Positions 7,785 to 15,622 of a stretch of DNA of 64,000 nt are shown here, one piece after another. The first letter of the stretch is position 1. The number at the start of each line of letters is the position of its first letter. The notes under the pieces are model-generated. The model searched no databases. It was not told the origin of the DNA and saw nothing but the letters and a program-made list of their open reading frames with translations. The translations under genes and the position numbers were made by a program. Source of the stretch: Streptomyces filamentosus (lineage in GTDB: Bacteria; Actinomycetota; Actinomycetes; Streptomycetales; Streptomycetaceae); the NCBI RefSeq assembly GCF_014654895.1, contig NZ_BNBE01000001.1, positions 1,612,001 through 1,676,000 of the forward strand, read 5' to 3'.

Positions 7785-8426
7785 TCAGCCCTTCAGCGCG
7801 CCCCCGCCCGTACGGGGAAAGGAGATCTCCACCCGGCGGTTCTTCTTCCGGCCCTCCTCGGTGCGGTTGTCGGCGATCGGATAGTCCTCGCTGTAGCCCC
7901 GGATGTCGTACGCGGTCCCCGGGTCCAGCTCGCGCGCCAGCACCTGCTGCACGGCGACCGCCCGCTCCTTGGAGAGCTTGAGCCCGTGCTCGTACGTCCC
8001 CAGGTTGTCCGTGAACCCGAACACCCTCACCCGCCCCGAACCCTGCGTCCGCACCTCGCTCGCGATGGCCCTGATCCGGGCGGTCGCGGCGGGACCGAGC
8101 TTCGCGCTGTTCTTCGCGAACAGCACCTCCGCCTGGAGCGCGAACGTCACGTCGACGTTCGTGTCCTCCCGCCGCTGCTCCCCGCCCTCCTCCTCCACGA
8201 TCTGCTTGATGTCCAGCACCTTCGCGGGCGCGAGCGTCGCACCGTCCGGCAGCATCAGGTTCGGGGAGTTCGCGTCGATGGCGGGCGGCGGGGAGGAAGA
8301 GGTGCTGCCCGGCGGATCGTCCGCGAACGCGCTTCCCGACCCGACCGGCCCCACCGGACCCACCAAGATCACCACCACCGCGAGAGCGGCCAGTCTGTGT
8401 CGTCGTCCTGCTGTCGTCGTCGTCAT
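7785..8426 (-). CDS. OmpA-family (peptidoglycan-binding) secreted protein
   Basis: 213 residues: a signal peptide (to about residue 37), a Ser/Pro linker, then an OmpA C-terminal domain from about residue 95 with VLFAKNSAKLGPAATARI, VFGFTDNLGTYEHGLKLSKERA and the closing RKKNRRVEI motif, which binds peptidoglycan diaminopimelate. It is the last gene of the tad operon and probably fixes the pilus machinery to the wall. ATG 8426 is preferred over GTG 8429 because GAGG is then seven bases upstream. Being downstream of the IS256 insertion, its expression may be affected by polarity. Confidence 0.85.
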   Translation of the reverse strand: MTTTTAGRRHRLAALAVVVILVGPVGPVGSGSAFADDPPGSTSSSPPPAIDANSPNLMLPDGATLAPAKVLDIKQIVEEEGGEQRREDTNVDVTFALQAEVLFAKNSAKLGPAATARIRAIASEVRTQGSGRVRVFGFTDNLGTYEHGLKLSKERAVAVQQVLARELDPGTAYDIRGYSEDYPIADNRTEEGRKKNRRVEISFPRTGGGALKG

Positions 8427-8435
8427 CACGTCGCC

Positions 8436-9020
8436 TCAGGAGAGCTTGAGCGTGGCGGGTTCGAAGGTGGGCAGCTGGAACGAGACCTCGGTGGTGGAGG
8501 CGGGGGGTGCGGGGAACTGGAGGAAGACGGCGGTGGACTTGCCGGGGCCGAGACTGTCGAGCCCCGTGGTCGTCAGGGGGCGGCCGTCGGTGTCACGGAG
8601 GACGTAGTAGCGCTTCTTTCCTGCGGAGTCGACGAGGGTGGCACCGCCGAGGGACAGGCCGTGCTTCACGACCTCCGTCTCGTTGCCCCTCATTTCGCCC
8701 GGCAGGACGACCGACTCACCGGAGGGGTTCGAAAGCCGCCCCTTGATCGTAAGGAAGCCGCCCGCGTCGCGCTCCGCAGATTCGATCACCACCTCCACTC
8801 CCTTCCGGCCCTTGACGATGACCAGAGGCTCCACCGGATCTTCTGTCGGTGCCTCGGTGCTCTGCTCGGCCAGGGTCGGGGTGGGCTGCTGAGAAGACTG
8901 GGTCGCCCCGGCAGGCTTCTGCGATGCCTTGGGGCCTTCGTCGGCACCACAACCTGCGACGAACAAAGAGGCCGAGACCACGAGGGCGATGAACCCCCCT
9001 CTCATATGCGAGACGTTCAT
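8436..9020 (-). CDS. Putative lipoprotein of the tad operon
   Basis: 194 residues with a type II signal sequence: hydrophobic FIALVVSASLFVAGC, with the lipobox Cys at about residue 24. A Thr/Pro/Ser/Gln-rich stalk follows (to about 65), then a beta-rich domain with no recognised family. It is placed between the TadG-like and OmpA-like genes with gaps of only 14 and 9 bases, so it belongs to the same transcript. A role in envelope assembly of the pilus is inferred from position. Confidence 0.75.
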   Translation of the reverse strand: MNVSHMRGGFIALVVSASLFVAGCGADEGPKASQKPAGATQSSQQPTPTLAEQSTEAPTEDPVEPLVIVKGRKGVEVVIESAERDAGGFLTIKGRLSNPSGESVVLPGEMRGNETEVVKHGLSLGGATLVDSAGKKRYYVLRDTDGRPLTTTGLDSLGPGKSTAVFLQFPAPPASTTEVSFQLPTFEPATLKLS

Positions 9021-9034
9021 GAAGTGCGCTTCCT

Positions 9035-9679
9035 TTACTCGTCGTCGCCGGTCAGTCGAACGCGGAAGAGGTCATCCGCCCCGGGAAGTACAGGGGATTC
9101 CAGGTCGATCTCCCATTCCTCACCGTCACAAATGAGGGTCGAGATCGGTGTGGAATCCTCTTTCTCAGGTTCTTCGGACGGCGTGCCGGAAGGGTCCGGT
9201 CCAGAAGGTGGTGGGGTGCTCAGATCGATAGTCGGTTCAGAGGTTGACTCGGATGGGTCGAACTTGCACAGCGGCTCGATCACCGCCGTGGCCGTGGCCG
9301 TGGCGTGCTGCCCGTCCGTTCCTGGGACGATCGACTCTCCAACCGTCCCCCTGGTTTGCACGGTCACCGTGAAGCCTGAGTCCACTCTTATGCACTCTCC
9401 GGGCCGGAGCTCGGCATCGTTGAGGGCCGCGAGCGCAGCGGCTCTCTGACAGGCCCGTCCCTCGAAGTACCCCTCTTGATCACCTCGGACGAACCGCTGC
9501 CACAGGGCGGGATCATCTATCACTTCGAGCCAACCCTCCAGGAGTTGGTCACGGGCGTCCTGAGCCGCTCCGAGAGCCGCTGCGTCGGCAGCGGTCTGAA
9601 CTCCGTTGCGAAGCATTGATGCCTGCCCGACAGCAAAGTAGACGAAAGCCAGGAACAGGATCCCCGCGACTACCACCAC
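9035..9679 (-). CDS. TadG-like pilus assembly protein (start uncertain)
   Basis: A TadE/TadG-like protein: one N-terminal membrane helix, then AADAAALGAAQDARD, the hallmark just after the helix, and an extracellular Pro/Ser/Glu-rich domain with five cysteines. The only usable in-frame start is the GTG at 9679, which falls inside the hydrophobic helix. The conserved GDEGQAFPAY just upstream is in frame, but no ATG, GTG or TTG precedes it. A GTG overlapping the pilin stop lies one frame away, so a one-base frameshift near 9720 may have separated the native start from the gene. Confidence 0.7.
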   Translation of the reverse strand: MVVVAGILFLAFVYFAVGQASMLRNGVQTAADAAALGAAQDARDQLLEGWLEVIDDPALWQRFVRGDQEGYFEGRACQRAAALAALNDAELRPGECIRVDSGFTVTVQTRGTVGESIVPGTDGQHATATATAVIEPLCKFDPSESTSEPTIDLSTPPPSGPDPSGTPSEEPEKEDSTPISTLICDGEEWEIDLESPVLPGADDLFRVRLTGDDE

Positions 9680-9868
9680 ATAAGCGGGGAAAGCTTGGCC
9701 CTCGTCCCCCGAGGCACGCCTTACGTGCCGCCACCGCCTGTGATGTCGCTGATCTTCTCCCGGATCGCGTTCAGGATCGAAGTCCCGATGTCCGTACCGG
9801 TGATCGCGATCACGATCGCCACCACCACCACGATGATCCCCAGATACTCCACCGCCGTCTGCCCCCGG

Positions 9869-9876
9869 TCGTCCCG
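9869..9876. repeat. Target-site duplication, left copy (TCGTCCCG)
   Basis: The eight bases next to the left end of the insertion element are identical to 11257-11264. An 8-bp duplication is characteristic of IS256-family transposition. Confidence 0.9.
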
Positions 9877-11256
9877 GGGTCTGTCAATCGAACGGTGTAA
9901 CGAGGGTGGTTGGGGTTACTGTCGGACTGCGGAGAGCCGGCCGTCGAAGGTGATGTCGAAGGCGTTCAGAGCGGTCTTCCAGCGCAGGGTCCAGCGGGTC
10001 TGCCCCCTGCCGGTCGGGTCGAGCGACATGATCGCCATGTAGATGCATTTCAGGGCGGCGGTCTCGTTGGGGAAGTGTCCGCGGGCCTTGACCGCCCGCC
10101 GGATCCTGGCGTTCACCGACTCGATCGCGTTCGTGGTGCAGACGATGCGGCGGATCTCGGTGTCGAAGCGGAGGAACGGCGTGAACTCCTCCCACGCGTT
10201 CTCCCAGAGCCGGACGATCGCCGGATACTTCCTTCCCCACGTGTCGGCGAACTCGGCGAACCGTTCGAGCGCGGCCTCCTCGGTCGCGGCGGTGTAGACG
10301 GGCTTGAGGAGTTTGGCGATCTTGTCCCAGTCCTGGCGGGCTGCATAGCGGAAGGAGTTCCGCAGCAGGTGGACCACGCAGGTCTGCACGACCGTCCTCG
10401 GCCAGACGGTCTCGACCGCGTCGGGCAGGCCCTTCAGCCCGTCGCAGACAAGCATGAGGACGTCGTTCACGCCGCGGTTCTTGATCTCGGTCAGGATGTG
10501 CATCCAGTGCTTGGCGCCCTCACCGCCGTCCCCGGCCCACAAGCCCAGAATCTCGCGCCGGCCCTCCCCAGTGACGGCCAGAGCCACATAGATCGGCCGG
10601 TTGGCGACGGCTCCGTCGCGGATCTTCACGTGGATCGCGTCGATGAACACCACCGGATAGACCGGGTCGAGGGGCCGGTTCTGCCACTCGGCCATCCCGT
10701 CGAGGACCTTGTCGGTGATCGTGGAGATCGTCTGGCGCGAGACATCGGCGCCATAGACCTCGGCGAGATGGGCCTGCACCTCACCGGTGGTCAGGCCCTT
10801 CGCAGACAGCGAGATGACCATCTCGTCCACCCCGGTCAGGCGCTTCTGCCGCTTCTTGACGATCTTCGGCTCGAACGAGCCGTCCCGGTCACGGGGCACG
10901 GATATCTCCACCGGCCCGACATCGGTCAGCACGGTCTTCGACCGGGTGCCGTTGCGGGAGTTGCCGCCGTTCTTCCCGGCCGGATCGTGCTTGTCATAGC
11001 CGAGATGGTCGGTGATCTCACCCTCCAGGGCGGACTCCAGCAGCCGCTTCGTCAGCTGCTGCAGCAGCCCGCCCTCGCCGGTCAGCTGCACTCCCTCGGC
11101 CTGGGCCCGGGACACCAGCTCGTCGATCAGCCGGTCGTCCACCGCCTTCGCCGGCTGAGGCCCGTCTGCCTCGCTGATCTCGGTCTCGGCCACGTTCTCA
11201 CTGGTCATCGGTGCATCCTCCATGATCGGGAGTTACACCGAACGATTTACAGTCCC
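9877..11256 (-). mobile_element. IS256-family insertion sequence, complete, 1380 bp
   Basis: The ends are imperfect inverted repeats of about 25 bp (GGGTCTGTCAATCG... and GGGACTGTAAATCG... with four mismatches). They are flanked by a perfect TCGTCCCG duplication and enclose one intact transposase gene. Length, duplication size and transposase all fit IS256. Near-identical ends, an intact frame and an intact duplication suggest a recent insertion. It is oriented with the host operon, so its transcription could continue into the downstream tad genes. Confidence 0.93.
9916..11223 (-). CDS. IS256-family transposase
   Basis: 435 residues with the full IS256 mutator-like DDE core: the first Asp in FIDAIHVKIRDGAVANRP, the second in VLMLVCDGLKGLPDAVE, and the Glu in TTNAIESVNARIRR. 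Between them lie the family's RREILGLWAGDGGEG strand and CVVHLLRNSFRYA. The N-terminal third contains ITDHLGYDKHDPAGK, typical of actinobacterial copies. The ATG at 11223 lies 33 bases inside the right end. The frame is intact, so the protein is probably functional. Confidence 0.95.
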   Translation of the reverse strand: MEDAPMTSENVAETEISEADGPQPAKAVDDRLIDELVSRAQAEGVQLTGEGGLLQQLTKRLLESALEGEITDHLGYDKHDPAGKNGGNSRNGTRSKTVLTDVGPVEISVPRDRDGSFEPKIVKKRQKRLTGVDEMVISLSAKGLTTGEVQAHLAEVYGADVSRQTISTITDKVLDGMAEWQNRPLDPVYPVVFIDAIHVKIRDGAVANRPIYVALAVTGEGRREILGLWAGDGGEGAKHWMHILTEIKNRGVNDVLMLVCDGLKGLPDAVETVWPRTVVQTCVVHLLRNSFRYAARQDWDKIAKLLKPVYTAATEEAALERFAEFADTWGRKYPAIVRLWENAWEEFTPFLRFDTEIRRIVCTTNAIESVNARIRRAVKARGHFPNETAALKCIYMAIMSLDPTGRGQTRWTLRWKTALNAFDITFDGRLSAVRQ

Positions 11257-11264
11257 TCGTCCCG
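11257..11264. repeat. Target-site duplication, right copy (TCGTCCCG)
   Basis: Identical to 9869-9876 and immediately outside the right inverted repeat of the IS256-family element. Confidence 0.9.
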
Positions 11265-11371
11265 GGACGACCAGTGGAGCCGGGCCTTGGTCAGGGCCTT
11301 CAGCAGCGCGTCGTTCATCGTGGTCCCCTCCGCGGTCTGACGCTTGCGCAGTCGCACGGTATGCCCGTGGT

Positions 11372-11388
11372 CCCTGTGGTGCACAGGG
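11372..11388. promoter_or_regulatory. Inverted repeat upstream of the pilin gene
   Basis: CCCTGTG-GTG-CACAGGG has perfect 7-bp arms. It sits in the 183-base gap between tadC and the pilin start, about 55 bases before the pilin ATG. It could be an operator for a separate pilin promoter, or a processing or attenuation hairpin that raises pilin mRNA relative to the machinery genes. Confidence 0.4.
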
Positions 11389-11501
11389 TCCCTGGAGTGG
11401 TTCGTCAGATCGGGTCTTGGGCGGGACCTTGTACTCCGGCAGGGTAGGGCCTGGGGTGGCGGGCCCGTGGGGAGTTGGGGGAAGTTTCATCGTCGGTGGC
11501 C

Positions 11502-12392
11502 TCATTCGCCCGCGATGGAGCCCAGGTCCGTGCCCGTGCCGAGGAAGAGGCCCGCGCCGAGGAGGATCATGGTGGCGGGGACCATGAGCGTGGTGATGAC
11601 CATGGTCGCCTTGGGCACCGCCTTGGCCGCCTTGCGGCGGGCGTTCTGCGCGTCGGTGCGGCGCATGTCCTCCGCGATCTGGATGAGCGTGTCGACGATG
11701 GGCGCGCCCAGCTCCTCGCCCTGCTGGAGCGCGGTGACGAACTGGGCGACCTGTTCGGAGTCGTTGCGGCGGCGGAGTTCGTCGAAGGCCTGCCGGCGGG
11801 TGACGCCCATGTCCATCTGGCGCAGGGTGATGCGGAGTTCGTCGGACCAGGGGCCTTCGTACTTCTCCGCGACCCGTTCCAGTGCCTGGCGGAAGCCGAG
11901 GCCGGCGGAGACGACGACGGCCAGGACGTCGAGGAAGTCGGGGAGGGTGCGTTCGATCTGGTCCTTGCGGATGCGGACGGCGGACCAGATGCCGACCTCG
12001 GTCCAGAAGGCGCCGAAGGCGAAGAGGAGGGCCGCGGTGACGTAGGAGCCCTTCGTCAGCATGAGCAGGCCGCCGAGGCCGCCGAGGAAGCCGTAGACGG
12101 CCCGCCGCGCCCCGTAGCGGTCGATGGTCAGGCCGCCGGGGTTGCCCGCGAGGTCGATGCGGCGGCGGACGGCGGCGACCCGTTTGGGGCCCATCCCGCG
12201 CAGGACCGCCGGGGACCAGCGCATGCCGAGGCGGTCGACGGCGGAGTCGACCGCGCCGGTGCGGGTGGCGCCGACCTCCAGGGCGAGGCGGAGGTCGTCG
12301 GGGAGGCGGGCGTCGGCGCGGTACAGGCGGAGCCCGTACGCGAAGCCGGCCACCGAGAGGCCCGCGAGGAGGGCGAGGGCGAGTTCCAGCAT
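11502..12392 (-). CDS. tadC: TadC-like pilus assembly membrane protein
   Basis: 296 residues; a type II secretion F (T2SSF) domain occupies residues 145-275, with ERTLPDFLDVLAVVVSAGLGFRQAL and EELGAPIVDTLIQIAEDMR. Hydrophobic segments lie at the N-terminus, near residues 100-140 and at the C-terminus. With TadB it forms the inner-membrane platform that converts CpaF ATPase motion into pilin extrusion. It ends 183 bases before the interrupted pilin gene and starts 15 bases after tadB. Confidence 0.92.
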   Translation of the reverse strand: MLELALALLAGLSVAGFAYGLRLYRADARLPDDLRLALEVGATRTGAVDSAVDRLGMRWSPAVLRGMGPKRVAAVRRRIDLAGNPGGLTIDRYGARRAVYGFLGGLGGLLMLTKGSYVTAALLFAFGAFWTEVGIWSAVRIRKDQIERTLPDFLDVLAVVVSAGLGFRQALERVAEKYEGPWSDELRITLRQMDMGVTRRQAFDELRRRNDSEQVAQFVTALQQGEELGAPIVDTLIQIAEDMRRTDAQNARRKAAKAVPKATMVITTLMVPATMILLGAGLFLGTGTDLGSIAGE

Positions 12393-12407
12393 CGGTGCAC
12401 CGACCCC

Positions 12408-13412
12408 CTACACGTCGATCTTCGAGAAGCGGCGGATGACGGCGAAGCCGAGGACGTAGAGCGCGCAGGCCACGATCACCGCGCCCTGGCCGAGCGGCGA
12501 GCCGGTCATCCGGTCCAGGGCGCCCGGCTGCATGTTGTCGATGAGCAGGAGCGAGCCGAGGCCGATCACGGGGACCGCGTACGCCGTCATGCTGACCTGG
12601 GAGAGCTGGGTGCGGACCTCGCGCCGGGTCTCCTTGCGCTGCTCCAGCGTCTCGGTGAGGTTGCGGAGGGAGGAGACGACGGTGCCGCCGGCCCGGTTCG
12701 CGAGGACCAGGGTGGTGACGAGGACGACGAGTTCGCGGGAGGGGAGGCGTTCGGCCAGTTCGGCGAGGGCGTCGTCCAGCGGGGTGCCGACCGCCAACTG
12801 CTGTGCCACCTTCTCCAGTTCGTCGCCCGCCGGGGCTTCCATCTCGTCGGCCGCCAGGCTGATCGCCATCCGCAGGGCGAGACCGGCCTGGGTCGCGTTG
12901 GCCAGGATGCGGGAGAGTTCCGGGAGTTGGTTGATGAACTTCTCGATCCGCTTCTGCCGCTGCCAGTTGAGGTAACCGAGGCCCGCCCACAGCCCCATCA
13001 GTCCGCAGATCGGGCCGAAGAACGGCGACAGCGCCGCCTGCCCGACGATCCAGAGGACCGTCACCGACACCGCCAGGGCGACCGTGAACTCGCCCGGTGT
13101 CACGTCGAGTCCGGTCGCGGAGATCCGCCGTTCCAGGTTGCGGCCGAGCGCCGTGGCCCTGACCCGCCGGTCCAGGCCGCGGAAGCGGCGCCTGCGGCGG
13201 CCGGTGGCCTCGGGCGGCGCGGTGTCGTCGAGGCGGGCGACGAGCGCCGCGTGGCGCCGTGCCCCGTTCGCGTACGCCTGCACGCCGACGACGCCGAGGA
13301 CGCAGGCGAGCAGCGCCGCTCCGGCGGTCAGCCAGAAGGGGTCGGTCAGCGGGCCCGCCGCGACCGCCACCAGGGCCTTCGGCACGGTCAGGGGCCCTCC
13401 CGGGTCGTCCAT
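12408..13412 (-). CDS. tadB: TadB-like pilus assembly membrane protein
   Basis: 334 residues with the T2SSF domain at about 165-290 (INQLPELSRILANATQAGLALRMAIS, then LANRAGGTVVSSLRNLTETLEQR) and membrane segments at 20-45, 110-145 and the C-terminal end. It is the platform partner of TadC. The ATG at 13412 is chosen because GGAGG lies six bases upstream; a TTG directly before it is a weaker option. It is ten bases downstream of the cpaF stop, in one operon. Confidence 0.92.
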   Translation of the reverse strand: MDDPGGPLTVPKALVAVAAGPLTDPFWLTAGAALLACVLGVVGVQAYANGARRHAALVARLDDTAPPEATGRRRRRFRGLDRRVRATALGRNLERRISATGLDVTPGEFTVALAVSVTVLWIVGQAALSPFFGPICGLMGLWAGLGYLNWQRQKRIEKFINQLPELSRILANATQAGLALRMAISLAADEMEAPAGDELEKVAQQLAVGTPLDDALAELAERLPSRELVVLVTTLVLANRAGGTVVSSLRNLTETLEQRKETRREVRTQLSQVSMTAYAVPVIGLGSLLLIDNMQPGALDRMTGSPLGQGAVIVACALYVLGFAVIRRFSKIDV

Positions 13413-13422
13413 CAAGGGCCTC

Positions 13423-14781
13423 CTAGGTCGCTTCTCGGGTGGCGAGGTGGGTGTCGTCGGTGGCCACGCCGAAGGCCGGCGGTATCGGCTGGCCCGCCAT
13501 GTAGAGGCGTTCGGCGACGCGCCTCGGCAGCGGGTGGTGGACGAAGCGCCCGTACACCCGCCCGTCGGCGGCGAGCGGTTCGGCCTGGAAGCGGCAGATC
13601 GTGGCGAGCAGGAACCGCTCCCGGCCGTGCGAGGCGAGGATCGCGATCTCGGTGACGCGGCGGGTGCCGTCGGGGTGGCGGGTGAGCTGCACGAGGACGT
13701 CGACGGCGCTGTTGATCTGGTCGCGCAGCGCCTCGAAGGGGACCTTCACCTCGGACATGGAGGCGAGGGTCTGGAGCCGCATCAGGGCGTCCTCGGCCGA
13801 GTTGGCGTGGACGGTGGCGAGGGAGCCGTCGTGGCCGGTGGACATGGCCTGGAGCATGTCGAGGGTCTCGCCGCCGCGGACCTCGCCGACGATGATCCGG
13901 TCGGGGCGCATCCGGAGGGAGTTGCGGACGAGGTCGCGGATGGTGACCTGGCCGCGGCCCTCGATGTTCGGCGGGCGGGCTTCGAGGCGGATGACGTGGG
14001 ACTGCTGGAGCTGGAGCTCGGCCGAGTCCTCGATGGTGATGATCCGCTCGCCCTCCGGGACCAGCCCGGAGAGGGCGTTGAGGAGGGTCGTCTTCCCGGT
14101 GCCGGTGGCGCCGGAGACGATGACGTTGAACTTCGCCTGGACCAGGCCGGAGAGGAGCAGCAGCATCTGCTCGTCGAGCGAGCCGAGGCCGATCATCTCG
14201 TGGAGCGTGTAGGCGCGGGGGAAGCGGCGGATGGTGAGCGTGGCGCCGGTGAGGGAGAGCGGCGGGATGATGACGTTGACGCGTTCCCCGGAGGGGAGGC
14301 GGGCGTCGACCATCGGATTCGACTCGTCCACGCGGCGGTTGACGGTGGAGACGATCCGCTCGATGGTCTGCATCAGCTGCTCGTGGGAGGCGAAGCGGAG
14401 CGGGAGGAGTTCCACCCGGCCGGCGCGCTCGATGTAGATCTGGTCGGGGCCGTTGACCATGATCTCGGTGACGGAGGCATCTTCGAGGAGCGGTTCGAGG
14501 ACGCCGAGGCCGAGGGCCTCGTCGACGACCCGGCGGATCAGCTGGGAGCGTTCGGCTGTGGAGAGGACCGGGCCCTCGCGGCTGATGATGTGCCCGAGGA
14601 CGCGTTCGAGCCGGGCCCGGCGCTCGGCCGCGGCGAGCGCCGACATCTCGGTGAGGTCGATCTCCTCCAGGAGCTTGGCGCGGAAGGACGCGACCAGATG
14701 GCCGTCCTCCCGCCCCCCGCCCGCCCCGAGGGCGCCGTGCGGGTCTTGACCGGCCTGGTGGATGCGGGAGCGCAGGCTCAC
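13423..14781 (-). CDS. tadA: CpaF/TadA secretion ATPase
   Basis: 452 residues. It is the cytosolic hexameric ATPase that powers Flp pilus assembly. Residues 60-200 are the N-terminal CpaF region ([20 protein letters not shown]). Walker A is [11 protein letters not shown], followed by an Asp box ([12 protein letters not shown]), Walker [12 protein letters not shown] and the His-containing [13 protein letters not shown] motif. The start is a GTG whose last two bases begin the stop of the upstream TadE gene's frame (GTGA overlap), implying translational coupling. Confidence 0.95.
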   Translation of the reverse strand: MSLRSRIHQAGQDPHGALGAGGGREDGHLVASFRAKLLEEIDLTEMSALAAAERRARLERVLGHIISREGPVLSTAERSQLIRRVVDEALGLGVLEPLLEDASVTEIMVNGPDQIYIERAGRVELLPLRFASHEQLMQTIERIVSTVNRRVDESNPMVDARLPSGERVNVIIPPLSLTGATLTIRRFPRAYTLHEMIGLGSLDEQMLLLLSGLVQAKFNVIVSGATGTGKTTLLNALSGLVPEGERIITIEDSAELQLQQSHVIRLEARPPNIEGRGQVTIRDLVRNSLRMRPDRIIVGEVRGGETLDMLQAMSTGHDGSLATVHANSAEDALMRLQTLASMSEVKVPFEALRDQINSAVDVLVQLTRHPDGTRRVTEIAILASHGRERFLLATICRFQAEPLAADGRVYGRFVHHPLPRRVAERLYMAGQPIPPAFGVATDDTHLATREAT

Positions 14782-15236
14782 GGCCCCTCCTCGGGCGTCG
14801 CGGGCAGGGGCATGGTGGCGGTCCTTCTGACCGGGTCGAAGGACCAGAAGGGGACGACCTGGGGGATGTCGACGGTGACGGTGACGCTGACCTGTCCGTC
14901 ACTCGACTCGGGGTCCCCAGGAGTGACGTCGAGCCAGCCGCTCGTCGCCGCCCGCGCCGCCGCCCCGCCGCTGGTCGCCTCGTCGTCGTCGGACTCCGCC
15001 CGCGCCGCCGCCCGCGCCGCCGTCCCCGCCTGCTGCGCCGCGTACGAGGCCAGCCCGAGCTGGAGCCCGGCGAGCCCGACGAGCAGCAGGACGGGCAGGA
15101 AGCCGAGGTATTCGAGGGCGACCTGGCCCCGGTCCCGGCGTCCGGACCGAGCGGGGGTACGGCTCCGAGGGGCGTCGCCCCGGAGGCCCGTGCCGCCCGG
15201 CCGGGCACGGCCCGGCCACACCCTCGTAAGCTTCAC
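14778..15236 (-). CDS. TadE-like pseudopilin, second copy
   Basis: 152 residues: a basic N-terminus (about 35 residues), then RGQVALEYLGFLPVLLLVGL, the TadE-type hydrophobic helix preceded by a prepilin-like Gly-Gln and Glu+5. A short extracellular beta domain follows, with AARAAARAESDDDEATSGGAA. These minor pilins prime or cap Flp pili. The GTG start overlaps the stop of the preceding TadE gene, and its own stop overlaps the cpaF start, so three genes are coupled. There are no cysteines. Confidence 0.85.
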   Translation of the reverse strand: MKLTRVWPGRARPGGTGLRGDAPRSRTPARSGRRDRGQVALEYLGFLPVLLLVGLAGLQLGLASYAAQQAGTAARAAARAESDDDEATSGGAAARAATSGWLDVTPGDPESSDGQVSVTVTVDIPQVVPFWSFDPVRRTATMPLPATPEEGP

Positions 15237-15619
15237 GGCCGCTCCCCCGTCCCCTCGGACACCTCGTAGACGGCTCCCGCCGTCGCCCGCGCGTCCGCGA
15301 AGCCCGCGGTGCCGGGGAAGAGGACGGGGATCCGGACGGTGGCGACGGCCGTGACCATGCCGCCGGAGACGGCGCCGCAGCCGGCGTCGCCCTCCCAGGC
15401 GCCGCCGAGGTGACGCGTGCCCGCCGCCTCGCCGTCCTCGCCGACCGCGCACGCCCGGACCGCCTCGTCCGCCGCGTTGGCCGCCAGGGTGTACGCGTAC
15501 CCGACGAGGACGACCTGCCAGAGCAGGGCGAGGGTGAGGAGGATCAGCGGGACCATGCCGGTGAACTCCAGCGCCACCTGGCCCCGGTCGCCGCGCCCTC
15601 TCACCCGTGGTCGTCGCAT
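15233..15619 (-). CDS. TadE-like pseudopilin, first copy
   Basis: 128 residues with DRGQVALEFTGMVPLILLTLALLW, a classic TadE signature: cleavage region, Glu+5 and hydrophobic helix. AANAADEAVRACAVG and a small exported domain with two cysteines follow. It would be processed by the prepilin peptidase at 2759-3496. Only three bases separate it from cpaE upstream, and GTGA joins it to the next TadE gene. Confidence 0.88.
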   Translation of the reverse strand: MRRPRVRGRGDRGQVALEFTGMVPLILLTLALLWQVVLVGYAYTLAANAADEAVRACAVGEDGEAAGTRHLGGAWEGDAGCGAVSGGMVTAVATVRIPVLFPGTAGFADARATAGAVYEVSEGTGERP

Positions 15620-15622
15620 GGC

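Larger units (their letters stand above)
9721..11318 (-). pseudogene. flp: Flp-type pilin gene split by an IS256-family insertion
   Basis: The 5' part (11318-11257) starts at an ATG behind GGAGGGG and encodes a short basic leader. The 3' part (9868-9721) encodes RGQTAVEYLGIIVVVVAIVI, the Flp pilin hydrophobic core, ending in a Gly-rich tail and TAA. Deleting the element and one 8-bp duplication joins them in frame into a 69-residue pilin. The gene lies between tadC and the tadG-like gene, the right place for the pilus subunit. In this genome the pilin cannot be made from this locus unless the element excises. Confidence 0.88.

Noticed and set aside
4622..7981. A 1119-codon plus-strand open frame
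   Set aside because: It runs antisense to the mannosyltransferase and zinc-finger genes and reads as Gly/Arg/Pro-rich shadow sequence; only its 6.99-7.40 kb part is real, as the middle of the broken DUF559 gene.
9869..11264. TCGTCCCG copies as prophage or integrative-element attachment sites
   Set aside because: Only eight bases, directly outside IS256 inverted repeats, with no integrase; they are a transposition duplication.
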